Source of the DNA: Streptomyces zagrosensis
Lineage (GTDB): Bacteria; Actinomycetota; Actinomycetes; Streptomycetales; Streptomycetaceae
Direction of reading: 5' to 3'
DNA: 64,000 bases
Assembly: GCF_014203645.1 (NCBI RefSeq)
Contig: NZ_JACHJL010000005.1
Location: 62,001 to 126,000, forward strand
This document shows, in pieces, positions 52,924 to 61,724 of the stretch. Each line of letters opens with the position of its first letter. The first letter of the stretch is position 1. The position numbers and the translations under genes are program-made. The notes under the pieces were generated by a model. The model was not told the origin of the DNA and did no database searches. It worked only from the letters and a program-made list of their open reading frames with translations.

Positions 52924-53808
52924 TCACCGAACCGTTTCGGCCGCGGGCAGCTGGATCGAGGCGAGTTTGACCGGGTCGATGACGATGTGGATGCCGGCGA
53001 TCCGGCCTTCGGTGACGGTGAAGGCGATAACGGAGAGAGGGGTTCCGTCGGGGCGCCAGGACATGTGGCCGGGGATGCCGTTGACCAACACGGGTTGTTG
53101 GCGGGCGGCCTTGCCGGAGAACATGCGGGCTCCGGAGGCGACCTTGGTGGCGCCGAGGGTGATCACCATGCCGTCGGGGGTGTCGACGGTCAGTTTCACG
53201 TTCGGATCGAGGACGCGCAGAAGTGCTTCGAAGTCGCCGCTGAGGGCGGCGGCGCTGAATGCCTGGACGGCCTCTCGGTGCCCGCGGCCGGGCCCCGCCG
53301 GCCGGTCCGTGGCTTGGACCTTGCGGCGGGCGCGGCTGGCAATCATCTTGGTGGCGTCGGCGGATTTGCCCAGGATCTGGCCGATTTCTTGGAACGGGAC
53401 CGCGAACATGTCGTGCAGGACGAACGCCAGGCGCTCGCTCGGGGTGAGCGAGTCGAGCACGACGAGCAGGGCGAGGCCGACCGAATCGGCCAGCGCCACC
53501 TGCTCGTCCGGCGCGGGGTCGGCGTCCGGTGTCACCACGAGGTTCGCGAACTCTTGCTCGTACGCGGTTTCGGGGCGGGCTCGGCGGGATCGCAGGAGGT
53601 CCAGGCTGATGCGACCGACCACGGTGGTCAGCCAACCCGCCAGGTTGTCGATGGTCGCCTCGTCCTGGCGGACGAGGCGCATCCAGGCTTCCTGGACCAC
53701 GTCCTCGGAGTCGGCGTGCGAGCCCAGCACGCGGTACGCGACGGCGCGCAGCCGATCGCGCTGGGCTTCGAACGCCTCGGTCACGAGACCGGACGGATGC
53801 GCGGTCAC
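52924..53808 (-). CDS. ECF41/SigJ-like RNA polymerase sigma factor
   Basis: Extracytoplasmic-function sigma factor of 294 residues. Region 2: LRAVAYRVLGSHADSEDVVQ then EAWMRLVRQDEATIDNLAGW and LTTVVGRISLDLLRSRRARP. Region 4: LDSLTPSERLAFVLHDMFAV then PFQEIGQILGKSADATKMIA. A SnoaL-like C-terminal domain follows (AFSAAALSGDFEALLRVLDP; VNGIPGHMSWRPDGTPLSVI), the ECF41 hallmark that replaces a separate anti-sigma factor. GTG 53808 lies two bases after the VOC gene stop codon, so they form an operon. Confidence 0.92.
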   Translation of the reverse strand: MTAHPSGLVTEAFEAQRDRLRAVAYRVLGSHADSEDVVQEAWMRLVRQDEATIDNLAGWLTTVVGRISLDLLRSRRARPETAYEQEFANLVVTPDADPAPDEQVALADSVGLALLVVLDSLTPSERLAFVLHDMFAVPFQEIGQILGKSADATKMIASRARRKVQATDRPAGPGRGHREAVQAFSAAALSGDFEALLRVLDPNVKLTVDTPDGMVITLGATKVASGARMFSGKAARQQPVLVNGIPGHMSWRPDGTPLSVIAFTVTEGRIAGIHIVIDPVKLASIQLPAAETVR

Positions 53809-53810
53809 GG

Positions 53811-54182
53811 CTATCGCGGCTGACGGAGCGAGACCCGGTTGCCGTCCGGGTCCACCGCCTCGATGCGGAGCCCGAACGGATACTCCTGCGGTTCGGACTC
53901 TTCGAAGGTGACGCCGCGCCGGCGCATGATCTCGAAATCCTTTCGCAAATCGTCGGATTCGAGGATCACCGGACCGGGCACGCCAGCCGGCTGTCCTGTG
54001 GCTGCCGCCTGCGACCACAAAATGATCTGCACCGGACTGTCGGGAACCCCGACGGTGAGGAAACGTCCGTCGGGCCCTGGGAAGTCGAGCCGCTTCTCCA
54101 GCCCGAGCCCCTCGGTGTAGAACTCCAGCGCGCGGTCCTGATCGGTGACGTAGATCGTCACGTACATGATGTTGCTCAGCAT
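53811..54182 (-). CDS. VOC-fold (glyoxalase/dioxygenase-like) protein
   Basis: Small protein of 123 residues with paired beta-alpha-beta-beta-beta motifs: MYVTIYVTDQDRALEFYTEG and FEESEPQEYPFGLRIEAVDP then DGNRVSLRQP. It has the C-terminal acidic residue of metal-binding VOC proteins, but the full ligand set is not obvious. ATG 54182 is used; an internal ATG at 54167 is also possible. It precedes the ECF41 sigma gene, a common arrangement where the enzyme is a target or co-regulated partner. Confidence 0.85.
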   Translation of the reverse strand: MLSNIMYVTIYVTDQDRALEFYTEGLGLEKRLDFPGPDGRFLTVGVPDSPVQIILWSQAAATGQPAGVPGPVILESDDLRKDFEIMRRRGVTFEESEPQEYPFGLRIEAVDPDGNRVSLRQPR

Positions 54183-54454
54183 CCGGTTCTCGATTCACTC
54201 GTTGGTGCGCCGACCGTTCGTATTCGGTCGTCGCACCTATGACGAATGCCGACGGGAGAAGGTAACAGGACCGGTTCGCCCGAGCGGTTACCGGGTGCAT
54301 GCGGTGTCTGGTGAAGGGGGCGGAGCGGCTGGCGGCTGCGCTGGGGACGGCGTCGTTGCATCCGCGTGCAGGTCTGCTCAGCCTTGTCGGTCAACGCCGT
54401 CTCGCGTGCGTTGATCTGTTTCAGAATGGGCTTGAGCTGCGAGGTATCGGTCAT
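54176..54454 (-). pseudogene. Degraded small gene next to an IS5 remnant
   Basis: ATG 54454 overlaps the transposase stop codon. The first residues MTDTSQLKPILKQINARETA then LTDKAEQTCTRMQ resemble a small helical protein often encoded near Streptomyces insertion elements. After about residue 35 the sequence becomes Arg/Pro-rich (RRRPQRSRQPLRPL), consistent with a frameshift. It runs to the VOC start. Probably not functional. Confidence 0.45.
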
Positions 54455-54730
54455 GCGTCCCGCCAGGTGGGTGTGGTGGTGTCGCTTAGCCGGCGAGTTA
54501 TCACGTCGCTCATCGCCCAGTAGACGCGTGACTCCGAGGAAGCGGTGCGGTGTTCGTGGTCGCGGACCAGCCGCCGGTGCAGCACCATGATCCCGTAACT
54601 CTGCTCGACCGCCCATCGCTTGGGCTGGGGCACGAACCCGACGTCGGCCGGGTTCCGTTCGACGGTCTTCATGTCCATGCCGAGCCTTCGGCCGCGGCGT
54701 ACCCGCTCTCGGTGTCGAGAGTCACGAGGC
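54451..54730 (-). pseudogene. IS5-family transposase C-terminal remnant
   Basis: The frame reads MKTVERNPADVGFVPQPKRW then AVEQSYGIMVLHRRLVRDHE, HRTASSESRVYWAMSDVITR and RLSDTTTPTWRDA, matching the end of IS5/IS1647-type transposases (VxRxxxxxGFxVxPRRWVVERsxgWlxxxRRLxRDYE). The final catalytic Glu region (WAVEQS) is present. Upstream coding is lost or out of frame: TLDTESGYAAAEGSA in another frame resembles the WADxGYAG strand. No terminal inverted repeats were recognised. Confidence 0.8.
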
Positions 54731-54954
54731 GCACGGCGCCGGGCGGCCGGCTGAGGCGGTTCGCGAGGGGCCGCTCGGCCCTTGGCGTGCACCACCCGCA
54801 CCGCGCACGCGCTCCCCGCGCTCCAACGCGCCTCCCGCTCCCGCAGCCAACACGCCCGCCGGCCCGACCGGCGACCGCCGCCGACGCGCCCCCGCGACCG
54901 GCCCCCTCATCACCCGCCCGCCTCGGGTGACCCGTGCCCCGCGTGCCCCGGCGC

Positions 54955-56442
54955 CTAGTCCAAGAACCGGTCGTCGTCCAACTCGTCCGCATCATCGTCG
55001 GCATCGGCGTCGGCATCATCCTCGGGCACCGTCTGGGCGCGGCCCGCGGCGGCCTCCGGGTCGGGCACCCCGAGCAACCTTCTGGTCAACGCGTCCTGGT
55101 CGGACAGCAGTTCGCTGAGTGCCGCCTCCATATCGGCGGTCTCCACCGCGTCCGCCTCGCGCTCGGCTGCGAACAGTGTGGTGCGGCGCATCAGTTCCTT
55201 GGCGAAGGACGCAGTGGTGCCCGCGCTACGGGTGACCGCCTCGGACAACGCCGCATCGGACAGTCCCAGCCCTCCTCCGTACAGCTCAAGAAGTCTGCGC
55301 CGCCCCGCCGCGTCCGGCAGCGGGATCTCCACGGCCATGTCCACGCGGCCCGGTCGCTGGGCGAGCGCGGGTTCGAGGATGTCGGCCCGGTTGGTGGTGA
55401 GCAGGAAGGCGACGTCCACGTCGTCGCCGAGCCCATCCATCTCGTTGAGCACCTGGAACAGCAGTGGTTGTCCACCATCCGTGTAATCCCGGGACTCCGC
55501 GATGAGGTCACAGTCCTCCAAAACCACCAGCGCGGGCTGGAGATGGCGGGCCAGCGAACAGGCGGCGCTCACCCGCTGAATGCTCATGCCCGCCAGTACC
55601 ACCACCGTGAACTCGGGCAACTGCGAGAGCAGGTAGCGCACGCTGTGCGTCTTTCCAGTGCCGGGCGGCCCGTACAGCAGCAGACCGCGGCGTAGGTGCT
55701 GGCCCTGTGAGCGCAGCCGTTCCCGACGCCTGGCCACGCCGACGACCTGTCGCTCCACGCGTTCCAGGAGGCCTTCGGGCAGCACGATGTCGGCGGGGCT
55801 CAGCACGGGTCTGGGGTGGAAGCGGAACGGGCCGATGCCGTCCTCGAAGTCGCTGCCCTGGAAGGACAGCACCTTGCCCCGGAAGATGTTGTGCTCGTGG
55901 ATCAGCCGGTCCACGCCGACCAGCAGTCGTTTGGCCGCATCCCGACTGGGGGCGAGCACCTCCAGCTCGACGCCGTTCCTGCCGTAGTCCTCATGAGGTC
56001 CGCGCAGCAGCACGACACACCGCTCATCGCCGTCCGTGCCGAGGTAGAGCCCGAAGGAAACGCAGGCCAGTTCCTCGTCGGTGGACACGGGCACATAGGC
56101 GTAGTCCACGGCGCCGATGACGTAGCGACCGTAGCGGTGCGCCGCCTCTAGCATCTCTGAGAGCGAGTCAACACCGCGGCTCTCGGCGCTGACGCCGATG
56201 AGCTCATGGCGACGGCCGTCGCTGCCGAACCAGCGTTCCAGCGCAAGGTGAACGTTGGCATGTTCGTACGAGGGGTAGTTGGCCTTGACGATGGGCAGCC
56301 GCTCCGGCGGCTGGCCGAGGTGGTCGCGCAGCCGCAGATCGAGCGAGCGGTCCGGGTCGGGGTGCTCGCGGTGGACCACCTGATCGAGGAAGTCCCGGAA
56401 GAGTCTGCCGAATTCGGCGATCTCTGTGCTGTCCATACCCAC
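54955..56442 (-). CDS. AAA+ ATPase with DUF5925-like N-domain
   Basis: Protein of 495 residues. The N-terminal about 235 residues are an unassigned domain (recalled as DUF5925) with DHLGQPPERLPIVKANYPSY and FGLYLGTDGDERCVVLLRGP. The AAA+ module follows: LLLYGPPGTGKTHSVRYLL with Walker A at about 258-265, Walker B ALVVLEDCDLIA, sensor FLLTTNRADILEPALAQRPG then RVDMAV, and a helical lid. The C-terminus is a striking acidic tail (EDDADADADDDADELDDD). GTG 56442 follows GGAGGGG at good spacing; ATG 56436 is the alternative. It probably remodels or unfolds proteins. Partners are unknown. Confidence 0.88.
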   Translation of the reverse strand: MGMDSTEIAEFGRLFRDFLDQVVHREHPDPDRSLDLRLRDHLGQPPERLPIVKANYPSYEHANVHLALERWFGSDGRRHELIGVSAESRGVDSLSEMLEAAHRYGRYVIGAVDYAYVPVSTDEELACVSFGLYLGTDGDERCVVLLRGPHEDYGRNGVELEVLAPSRDAAKRLLVGVDRLIHEHNIFRGKVLSFQGSDFEDGIGPFRFHPRPVLSPADIVLPEGLLERVERQVVGVARRRERLRSQGQHLRRGLLLYGPPGTGKTHSVRYLLSQLPEFTVVVLAGMSIQRVSAACSLARHLQPALVVLEDCDLIAESRDYTDGGQPLLFQVLNEMDGLGDDVDVAFLLTTNRADILEPALAQRPGRVDMAVEIPLPDAAGRRRLLELYGGGLGLSDAALSEAVTRSAGTTASFAKELMRRTTLFAAEREADAVETADMEAALSELLSDQDALTRRLLGVPDPEAAAGRAQTVPEDDADADADDDADELDDDRFLD

Positions 56443-56575
56443 GCTGGATTCCCCTCCGCGGCACCCGTGGTCGTCCCGGCCCTCGCCGGGCAGGCACCGT
56501 CGCTCCCCGCACCGCGACGCCCGCACGAGCGCCGATCCTCGCGCATCGTACGGGCGTGGCACCTGGTCAGGCCGC

Positions 56576-57148
56576 CTATTTATCGGCGCCCACCGGCGCG
56601 CCCGTGCCACCGGTCGTACCCGCGACCGTGGCCGCGGCCGTATCCGTGGCCGCGGCTAGCCGACCGGCCAGCCGGTCCAACTCGGCCCGACCCAGGCCGG
56701 TCAGCTCGGCCACCTCATCGGCGTCCACCGCGCCACAGTCCAGGCCACGCAGCAGATAGCCGCTGCGGGCCCTGGCCGTGGCGGGCTCGTCCAACACGTC
56801 GCTGCCCGACCGGTTCACATAGGCCGCAAGACGGCCGGCTGCCTGGTCGAGCCCCTCTCGGTAGAAGGCGTAGCCGGCGGTGTAGCGCGTCGGCAGGTGG
56901 CCTGGGCGCATCTCCCAACCCGTGCGCGCAGCGCCTGTTCGCCCCAGGAGCACACCGTGTCGGCGGCGACGCCATAGCCGGGGACGGAGACGGGGACGGG
57001 GACGGTGTGGACGGGCTGTCTGTTGCCCGGGCCGCCGGGGGTAGCGCCGCGCCAATTCGGCGTCCACGGTGGCGAGCGAGGCCCCTTTGTCCGTGCGTAC
57101 GGTGCTCGCGAGACTCGTCGCCACCGTCTTTCGCTGTCCCCTGCCCAC
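56576..57148 (-). pseudogene. DUF6986 (HpcH/HpaI aldolase-like) pseudogene
   Basis: The N-terminal part reads TVATSLASTVRTDKGASLAT then VDAELARRYP, the usual start of DUF6986 proteins. The next family segment NRQPVHTVPVPVSVP, then WGEQALRA, is in a different frame. The C-terminal family segment (GHLPTRYTAGYAFYREGLDQ; LDEPATARARSGYLLRGLDC; AVDADEVAELTGLGRAELDR) returns in the first frame. The middle catalytic region, about half the normal length of over 400 residues, is absent. A frameshift plus a large internal deletion have inactivated the gene. Confidence 0.8.
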
Positions 57149-57308
57149 ACCCTCCCTGCGAACCGGTACCCAGGCCAACCGCTATCGAGTTTTCCGCTAA
57201 GCGGAATCTGAATCCGCACAGCGGACTTATCCATGCCACGTGCGCCGGTCACCACCCGTCTCGCCGGGCATGGATGGCGCGCCAGCTGCGGCCTAAGCGG
57301 GGTATCTA

Positions 57309-57342
57309 GGCTGGCTGGGCTGGGCTGGCTGGGCTGGGCTGG
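57309..57342. repeat. GGCTG/GGCT short tandem repeat
   Basis: A run of mixed GGCTG and GGCT units lies between the DUF6986 remnant and the etfA terminator. It is a simple slippage tract with no coding. Confidence 0.65.
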
Positions 57343-57364
57343 AACCGGGTATCGCCCAGGTACG

Positions 57365-57400
57365 CGGCAGGCCCCGCGCGAGGATGCGCGGGGCCTGCCG
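57365..57400 (-). terminator. Intrinsic terminator downstream of etfA
   Basis: A perfect 15-bp stem (arm CGGCAGGCCCCGCGC, positions 57365-57379, with its complement at 57386-57400) encloses a 6-base loop. It lies 40 bp beyond the etfA stop codon on the transcribed side. No T-run follows, as is usual for GC-rich actinobacterial terminators. Confidence 0.85.
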
Positions 57401-57439
57401 TTGATGGTGCGGGCGCCGGTCGATGACCGGCCGCTGCCG

Positions 57440-58402
57440 TCAGCCCTTGCGGGACGTGACCTCTTCGGTGAGCTGCGGGACGACCTGGAAGAGGTCGCCG
57501 ACCACGCCGTAGTCCACCAGGTCGAAGATCGGGGCCTCGGCGTCCTTGTTGATGGCCACGATGGTCTTCGAGGTCTGCATGCCGGCGCGGTGCTGGATGG
57601 CGCCGGAGATGCCCGCAGCGATGTAGAGCTGCGGGGAGACCGACTTGCCGGTCTGACCCACCTGGTTGGTGTGCGGGTACCAGCCCGCGTCCACGGCGGC
57701 GCGCGAGGCGCCGACGGCCGCGCCGAGCGAGTCGGCCAGACCCTCGATGATCGGGAAGTTCTCGGCGCCGTTGACGCCACGGCCACCGGATACCACGATC
57801 GCGGCCTCGGTCAGCTCCGGGCGCCCGCTCGACTCACGCGGGGTACGCGAGACGATCTTGGTGCCCTTCGAGCTGTCCGCCACGGTCACGGCGAGCTGCT
57901 CGACCGCACCGGCGGCCGGCGCGGCCTCCACCGCGGCGGCGTTCGGCTTGACGGTGATGACCGGAGCCCCCTTGGTCACTCGGGACTTGGTGGTGAAGGC
58001 GGCGGCGAACACCGACTGAGTGGCGATCGGGCCCTCGTCACCCGCCTCCAAGTCAATGGCGTCGGTGATGATGCCCGAGCCGATGCGCACCGCGAGACGC
58101 GCGGCAATCTCCTTGCCCTCGGCCGACGACGCCACGAGCACGGCAACCGGGGAGACGGCGTCGTACGCCGCCTGCAACGCGTCCACCTTCGGCGCGACCA
58201 GGTAGTCGGCGAACTCCGGCGCGTCGGCGGCAAGCACCTTGACCGCGCCATGCTCGGCCAGCACCGGCGCGGCGGTGTCCACGCCGGCGCCCAGGTGCAC
58301 CGCGACCGGCTCGCCGATGCGGCGGGCCAACGTCAGCAGCTCAAGGGTCGGCTTACGGACGGCACCGTCCACATGGTCAACATAGACAAGAACTTCAGCC
58401 AT
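57440..58402 (-). CDS. etfA: Electron transfer flavoprotein alpha subunit
   Basis: FAD-binding alpha subunit of 320 residues, partner of the beta subunit encoded just upstream. N-terminal domain: [20 protein letters not shown] and [20 protein letters not shown]. The C-terminal FAD domain has [20 protein letters not shown], then [20 protein letters not shown] and [20 protein letters not shown], then [17 protein letters not shown], all diagnostic. ATG 58402 follows AGGAGAG. It transfers electrons from acyl-CoA and related dehydrogenases to ETF-quinone oxidoreductase. A terminator lies after it. Confidence 0.97.
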   Translation of the reverse strand: MAEVLVYVDHVDGAVRKPTLELLTLARRIGEPVAVHLGAGVDTAAPVLAEHGAVKVLAADAPEFADYLVAPKVDALQAAYDAVSPVAVLVASSAEGKEIAARLAVRIGSGIITDAIDLEAGDEGPIATQSVFAAAFTTKSRVTKGAPVITVKPNAAAVEAAPAAGAVEQLAVTVADSSKGTKIVSRTPRESSGRPELTEAAIVVSGGRGVNGAENFPIIEGLADSLGAAVGASRAAVDAGWYPHTNQVGQTGKSVSPQLYIAAGISGAIQHRAGMQTSKTIVAINKDAEAPIFDLVDYGVVGDLFQVVPQLTEEVTSRKG

Positions 58403-58543
58403 GGATCTGCTCTCCTGCGAAGAAAGTGCGAAGTCGGTGGAAGGGGGCGCGATGTGCGCCCGGGGGCGATGTCGGCAGCCGCCGGACCGCGGGGCCGAGG
58501 CCCGCTGCGGGCCGCGCGCCGCCAACGAGCGCGCGCATGCGGG

Positions 58544-59329
58544 TCAGATGAACTTCTGGCCCGCCAGGAACTCGGCGAGCTGCTTGCCGCCCTCACCCTC
58601 GTCCTTGACAACGGTGCCCGCCGTACGCGCCGGACGCTCGGTCGCGTCCTGGACCGCGGTCCAGGCGCCCGCAAGACCGACCTCGCCGGCCTCCAGGTCC
58701 AGGTCCTCCAGGTCCCACGACTCCACCGGCTTCTTCTTCGCCGCCATGATGCCCTTGAAGGAGGGGTAGCGGGCCTCGCCGGACTGGTCGGTCACCGATA
58801 CCACCGCCGGCAGGGCCGCCTCAAGCTGCTCGCTGGCGGTGTCGCCGTCACGGCGGCCGGTCACCTTGCCGTCCGCGACGCCGACCTCGGACAGCAGCGT
58901 CACCTGCGGTACGCCCAGCCGCTCGGCCAAGATCGCCGGGAGGATGCCCATGGTGCCGTCAGTGGAGGCCATGCCGCACACCACCAGGTCGTAGCCGATC
59001 TTCTCGATGGCCTTGGTGAGGACGAGCGAGGTGCCGAGCGCGTCCGTACCGTGCAGGTCGTCGTCCTCGACGTGCACCGCCTTGTCGGCACCCATCGACA
59101 GTGCCTTGCGCAGTGCGTCCTTGGCGTCCTCGGGACCGACGGTGAGCACGGTGATCTCCGCGTCGTCCACGCCATCGGCGATCTGGAGCGCCTGCTCGAC
59201 CGCGTACTCATCCAGCTCGGACAGCAGGCCGTCCACCGCGTCACGGTCGGTGGTCAGGTCCTCGGCGAAGTGCCGGTCGCCGGTGGCGTCGGGCACGTAC
59301 TTCACACAGACAACGATCCTCAAGCTCAC
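58544..59329 (-). CDS. etfB: Electron transfer flavoprotein beta subunit
   Basis: AMP-binding beta subunit of 261 residues. IVVCVKYVPDATGDRHFAED at the N-terminus, ELDEYAVEQALQIADG, ITVLTVGPEDAKDALRKALS and MGADKAVHVEDDD, then DLVVCGMASTDGTMGILPAI match the family. The recognition loop region is ARYPSFKGIMAAKKKPVESW. ATG 59329 starts the protein. The gene is 141 bp upstream of etfA in the same orientation, and the pair forms the usual etfBA operon supporting fatty- and amino-acid oxidation. Confidence 0.97.
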   Translation of the reverse strand: MSLRIVVCVKYVPDATGDRHFAEDLTTDRDAVDGLLSELDEYAVEQALQIADGVDDAEITVLTVGPEDAKDALRKALSMGADKAVHVEDDDLHGTDALGTSLVLTKAIEKIGYDLVVCGMASTDGTMGILPAILAERLGVPQVTLLSEVGVADGKVTGRRDGDTASEQLEAALPAVVSVTDQSGEARYPSFKGIMAAKKKPVESWDLEDLDLEAGEVGLAGAWTAVQDATERPARTAGTVVKDEGEGGKQLAEFLAGQKFI

Positions 59330-59519
59330 GCCGGCTCTCCTACTGCATCGTCTCTTCGCAAACTGCCGTGTGCTGGCAGCATAGGCGCCTTCAGGGGCAG
59401 ACCCCGATCGGGGCGGTTCGTACCCTCGACCACAATATTACTCGTCAGTACACCTACGGTTTTCCCCGTTCGCAAGGCCGTCGAACTGTGACCTTGCCAA
59501 CGGCGTAAACCGGGACCGG

Positions 59520-60026
59520 TCAGTCCCGCAGAGCGTTGAAGCGCCCCTGGTGGTAGAGCAGCGGGCGGCCCGCTCCGGCCGGGTCCCCGGCGAGCACCCG
59601 GGCGATGACCACGCGGTGGTCTCCGGCAGGTATACGAGCCACCACCTCGCACACCGTCCAGGCCAGCACACCCTCAAGCAGGGGTATGCCCTCGGGTCCG
59701 ATACGCCAGCGGGTGGGCGCGGCGAATCGGTCGGCGCCGCTGCGGGCAAACGTCGCCGCGAGCTCCCGCTGGTGCTCGCCCAGCAGGTGGACGCCGACAT
59801 ACCGGGCCTTGGACAGCACCGGCCAACTCGATGAGTCGGTGCCCACGCCGAAGGAGAGCAACGGCGGTTCGGCGGAGACCGACGCCAACGAGGTGGCGGT
59901 GAAGCCCACGGGGCGCTCACCACGCGCGGTGATAACCGCGACGGTGGAGGCTTGGCGACGAAAGACGGAGCGGAAGACATGGGTGGCGGCGAGCCGGGTC
60001 GCGCCGAGGTCGGGCGAGGCCGTCAT
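59520..60026 (-). CDS. Flavin reductase-like protein
   Basis: FMN-binding split-barrel protein of 168 residues. Typical motifs: AVITARGERPVGFTATSLAS then VSAEPPLLSFGVGTDSSSWP, YVGVHLLGEHQRELAATFAR and DHRVVIARVLAGDPAGAGRP then LLYHQGRFNALRD. These proteins supply reduced flavin to two-component monooxygenases. It lies upstream of etfB, same strand, by 190 bp. ATG 60026 is the start. A partner monooxygenase is not in the window. Confidence 0.9.
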   Translation of the reverse strand: MTASPDLGATRLAATHVFRSVFRRQASTVAVITARGERPVGFTATSLASVSAEPPLLSFGVGTDSSSWPVLSKARYVGVHLLGEHQRELAATFARSGADRFAAPTRWRIGPEGIPLLEGVLAWTVCEVVARIPAGDHRVVIARVLAGDPAGAGRPLLYHQGRFNALRD

Positions 60027-60297
60027 GGGCTGTTCCTTCTACTGCGGGGAGGCGGCGGGGAGAAGGGTGGTGCGTTCTCCCGGTGCTCAGTGCTGTCTTC
60101 CCCCGGTGTTTTCTCGCCCGAACCGGGCCAGCGGGGGCGCGTTGCCGTGGTCGCTCAGGGACTCGGACAGCACGCGCTTGCATGTCGGACGAGGTCCACA
60201 TGGACGCGTCCGTAGAGAAGGAAGCCAGGCCGCATCACGTCAGAGTGACGACGCTTGAACGCCGAGGTCAAGACCATATCGGCAGGTGGGAGATCCA

Positions 60298-60621
60298 TCA
60301 CGGCCCGTCAAGGGCCCGGCCGAGCGCGGCGATGACGTCGGCGGTACGGGGTTGCCCCTCGGCCGTGGACACCACACGGCCCGCCGCGTCCAAGACGATG
60401 ACCGTTGGGGTCTGCACCACGCCAAGGCGCCGGACCAACGCAAGTTTGGCCTCCGCGTCAATTTCGAGATGCATAACGCCCTCGACCATGGAGGTGACCG
60501 ACGTGAGCACGCGTCGAGTGGCACGACACGGCTGACAGAAGGCGCTGGAGAACTGCACCAGCGTCGCGCGCTCGCCGAGCCGGTCGGCCTCCAGTTCGGC
60601 GGCTGTCAATCGTTGCGTCAT
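60298..60621 (-). CDS. Thioredoxin family protein
   Basis: Protein of 107 residues with the thioredoxin fold: TLVQFSSAFCQPCRATRRVL holds the CxxC redox motif (CQPC), and LVRRLGVVQTPTVIVLDAAG includes the cis-proline TPT. ATG 60621 is used; the ribosome site is weak, and an ATG at 60639 is also possible. It lacks a signal peptide, so it is probably cytoplasmic. It runs in the same direction as the flavin reductase downstream, with a gap of about 270 bp. Confidence 0.88.
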   Translation of the reverse strand: MTQRLTAAELEADRLGERATLVQFSSAFCQPCRATRRVLTSVTSMVEGVMHLEIDAEAKLALVRRLGVVQTPTVIVLDAAGRVVSTAEGQPRTADVIAALGRALDGP

Positions 60622-60849
60622 ACACCAAGCATGAGGCATCGAGTGCGGGGCAGGAGTCGGTTGCGGCAAGGTGGCGACCGCTCTACTCGACATCTGGCCG
60701 CTACCCGTGATGAGGATCTCCCTCCCGGGCGGCCCGAAGGCTGGCCGCAGCGCCCGACATCAGGCACGATCAGCGGAAAGCCTGTACCTACGGCCGCGTA
60801 ACTTCCACCGGGAGAGCCCTCCCAAGGAATGGCAGAAGGGTCCCCCTCG

Positions 60850-61569
60850 ATGGCAGAGCTCGTCTATCCACCCGTGATCGGCATGGCCCGCACCATGTTC
60901 AAGGCGCTGGACCTGCGCTTTGACATTCAGGGCACCGAGAACATTCCTCGCCGTGGTGGTGCCGTCCTGGTGAGCAACCACATCGGGTACCTCGACTTCG
61001 TCTTCGCAGGGCTCACCACGCGACCGGCGAAGCGCCTGGTGCGTTTCATGGCCAAGGAATCGGTCTTCCGGCACAAGGTTTCCGGACCACTGATGCGGGC
61101 GATGAAGCACATCCCGGTCGATCGCAAGCAGGGCATTGACGCGTACCGACACGCGGTGCAGTCGCTACGCTCCGGCGAGATCATCGGCGTGTTCCCGGAG
61201 GCGACGATCTCCGAGTCCTTCACGCTCAAGGGGTTCAAGTCGGGTGCGGCCCGCATGGCACAAGAGGCGAGCGTGCCGCTGCTCCCGATAGCGTTGTGGG
61301 GCACGCAGCGGCTGTGGACCAAGGGCCATAAGCGGGACCTGGGGCGCCATCACTTCCCGATCACGGTGCGGGTCGGCGAGCCCATGGACGCGGACCCGAG
61401 CGAGCCGGCGGACTCCATCACCGAGCGGCTGCGGGCCCGGGTGCAAGAGCTCCTTGAGGCGGCGCAGCGTGCCTATCCGGTACGCCCCAAGGGCCCCGAC
61501 GACACCTGGTGGGTTCCGGCCCACCTCGGCGGCACCGCCCCGGCGCCGCCCCAGCCCGCGGGCCACTGA
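60850..61569 (+). CDS. Lysophospholipid acyltransferase (PlsC-like)
   Basis: Membrane-associated acyltransferase of 239 residues. The catalytic HX4D motif is in AVLVSNHIGYLDFVFAGLTT, the substrate motif is FPEATIS (a variant of FPEGTRS), and AARMAQEASVPLLPIALWGT follows. It transfers fatty acyl groups to lysophosphatidate or related acceptors. ATG 60850 is preferred over 60829 because GAAGGG sits at proper spacing. The gene ends before a strong hairpin and converges on the aromatic-lyase-type gene. Confidence 0.9.
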   Translation: MAELVYPPVIGMARTMFKALDLRFDIQGTENIPRRGGAVLVSNHIGYLDFVFAGLTTRPAKRLVRFMAKESVFRHKVSGPLMRAMKHIPVDRKQGIDAYRHAVQSLRSGEIIGVFPEATISESFTLKGFKSGAARMAQEASVPLLPIALWGTQRLWTKGHKRDLGRHHFPITVRVGEPMDADPSEPADSITERLRARVQELLEAAQRAYPVRPKGPDDTWWVPAHLGGTAPAPPQPAGH

Positions 61570-61644
61570 CCCCAAGCGCTTATCCCTGGGCGTCGATTTC
61601 TGGGCGGTGTTCCCGGGGGTGAGCGCCCAGCGAACAGCAGGGCG

Positions 61645-61680
61645 CGGCTGGCCGGACATCCGTGGATGTCCGGCCAGCCG
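61645..61680. terminator. Bidirectional hairpin terminator between convergent genes
   Basis: A perfect inverted repeat with arms of at least 15 bases (CGGCTGGCCGGACAT and its complement) and a short GT-containing loop lies between the PlsC-like gene (ends 61569) and the lyase gene (ends 61725). Its symmetry lets it stop transcription from both sides. Confidence 0.85.
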
Positions 61681-61724
61681 CGGATGCTGCGTACGGATAC
61701 AGCAGCTGGGCAGCGGGCGAAAAG

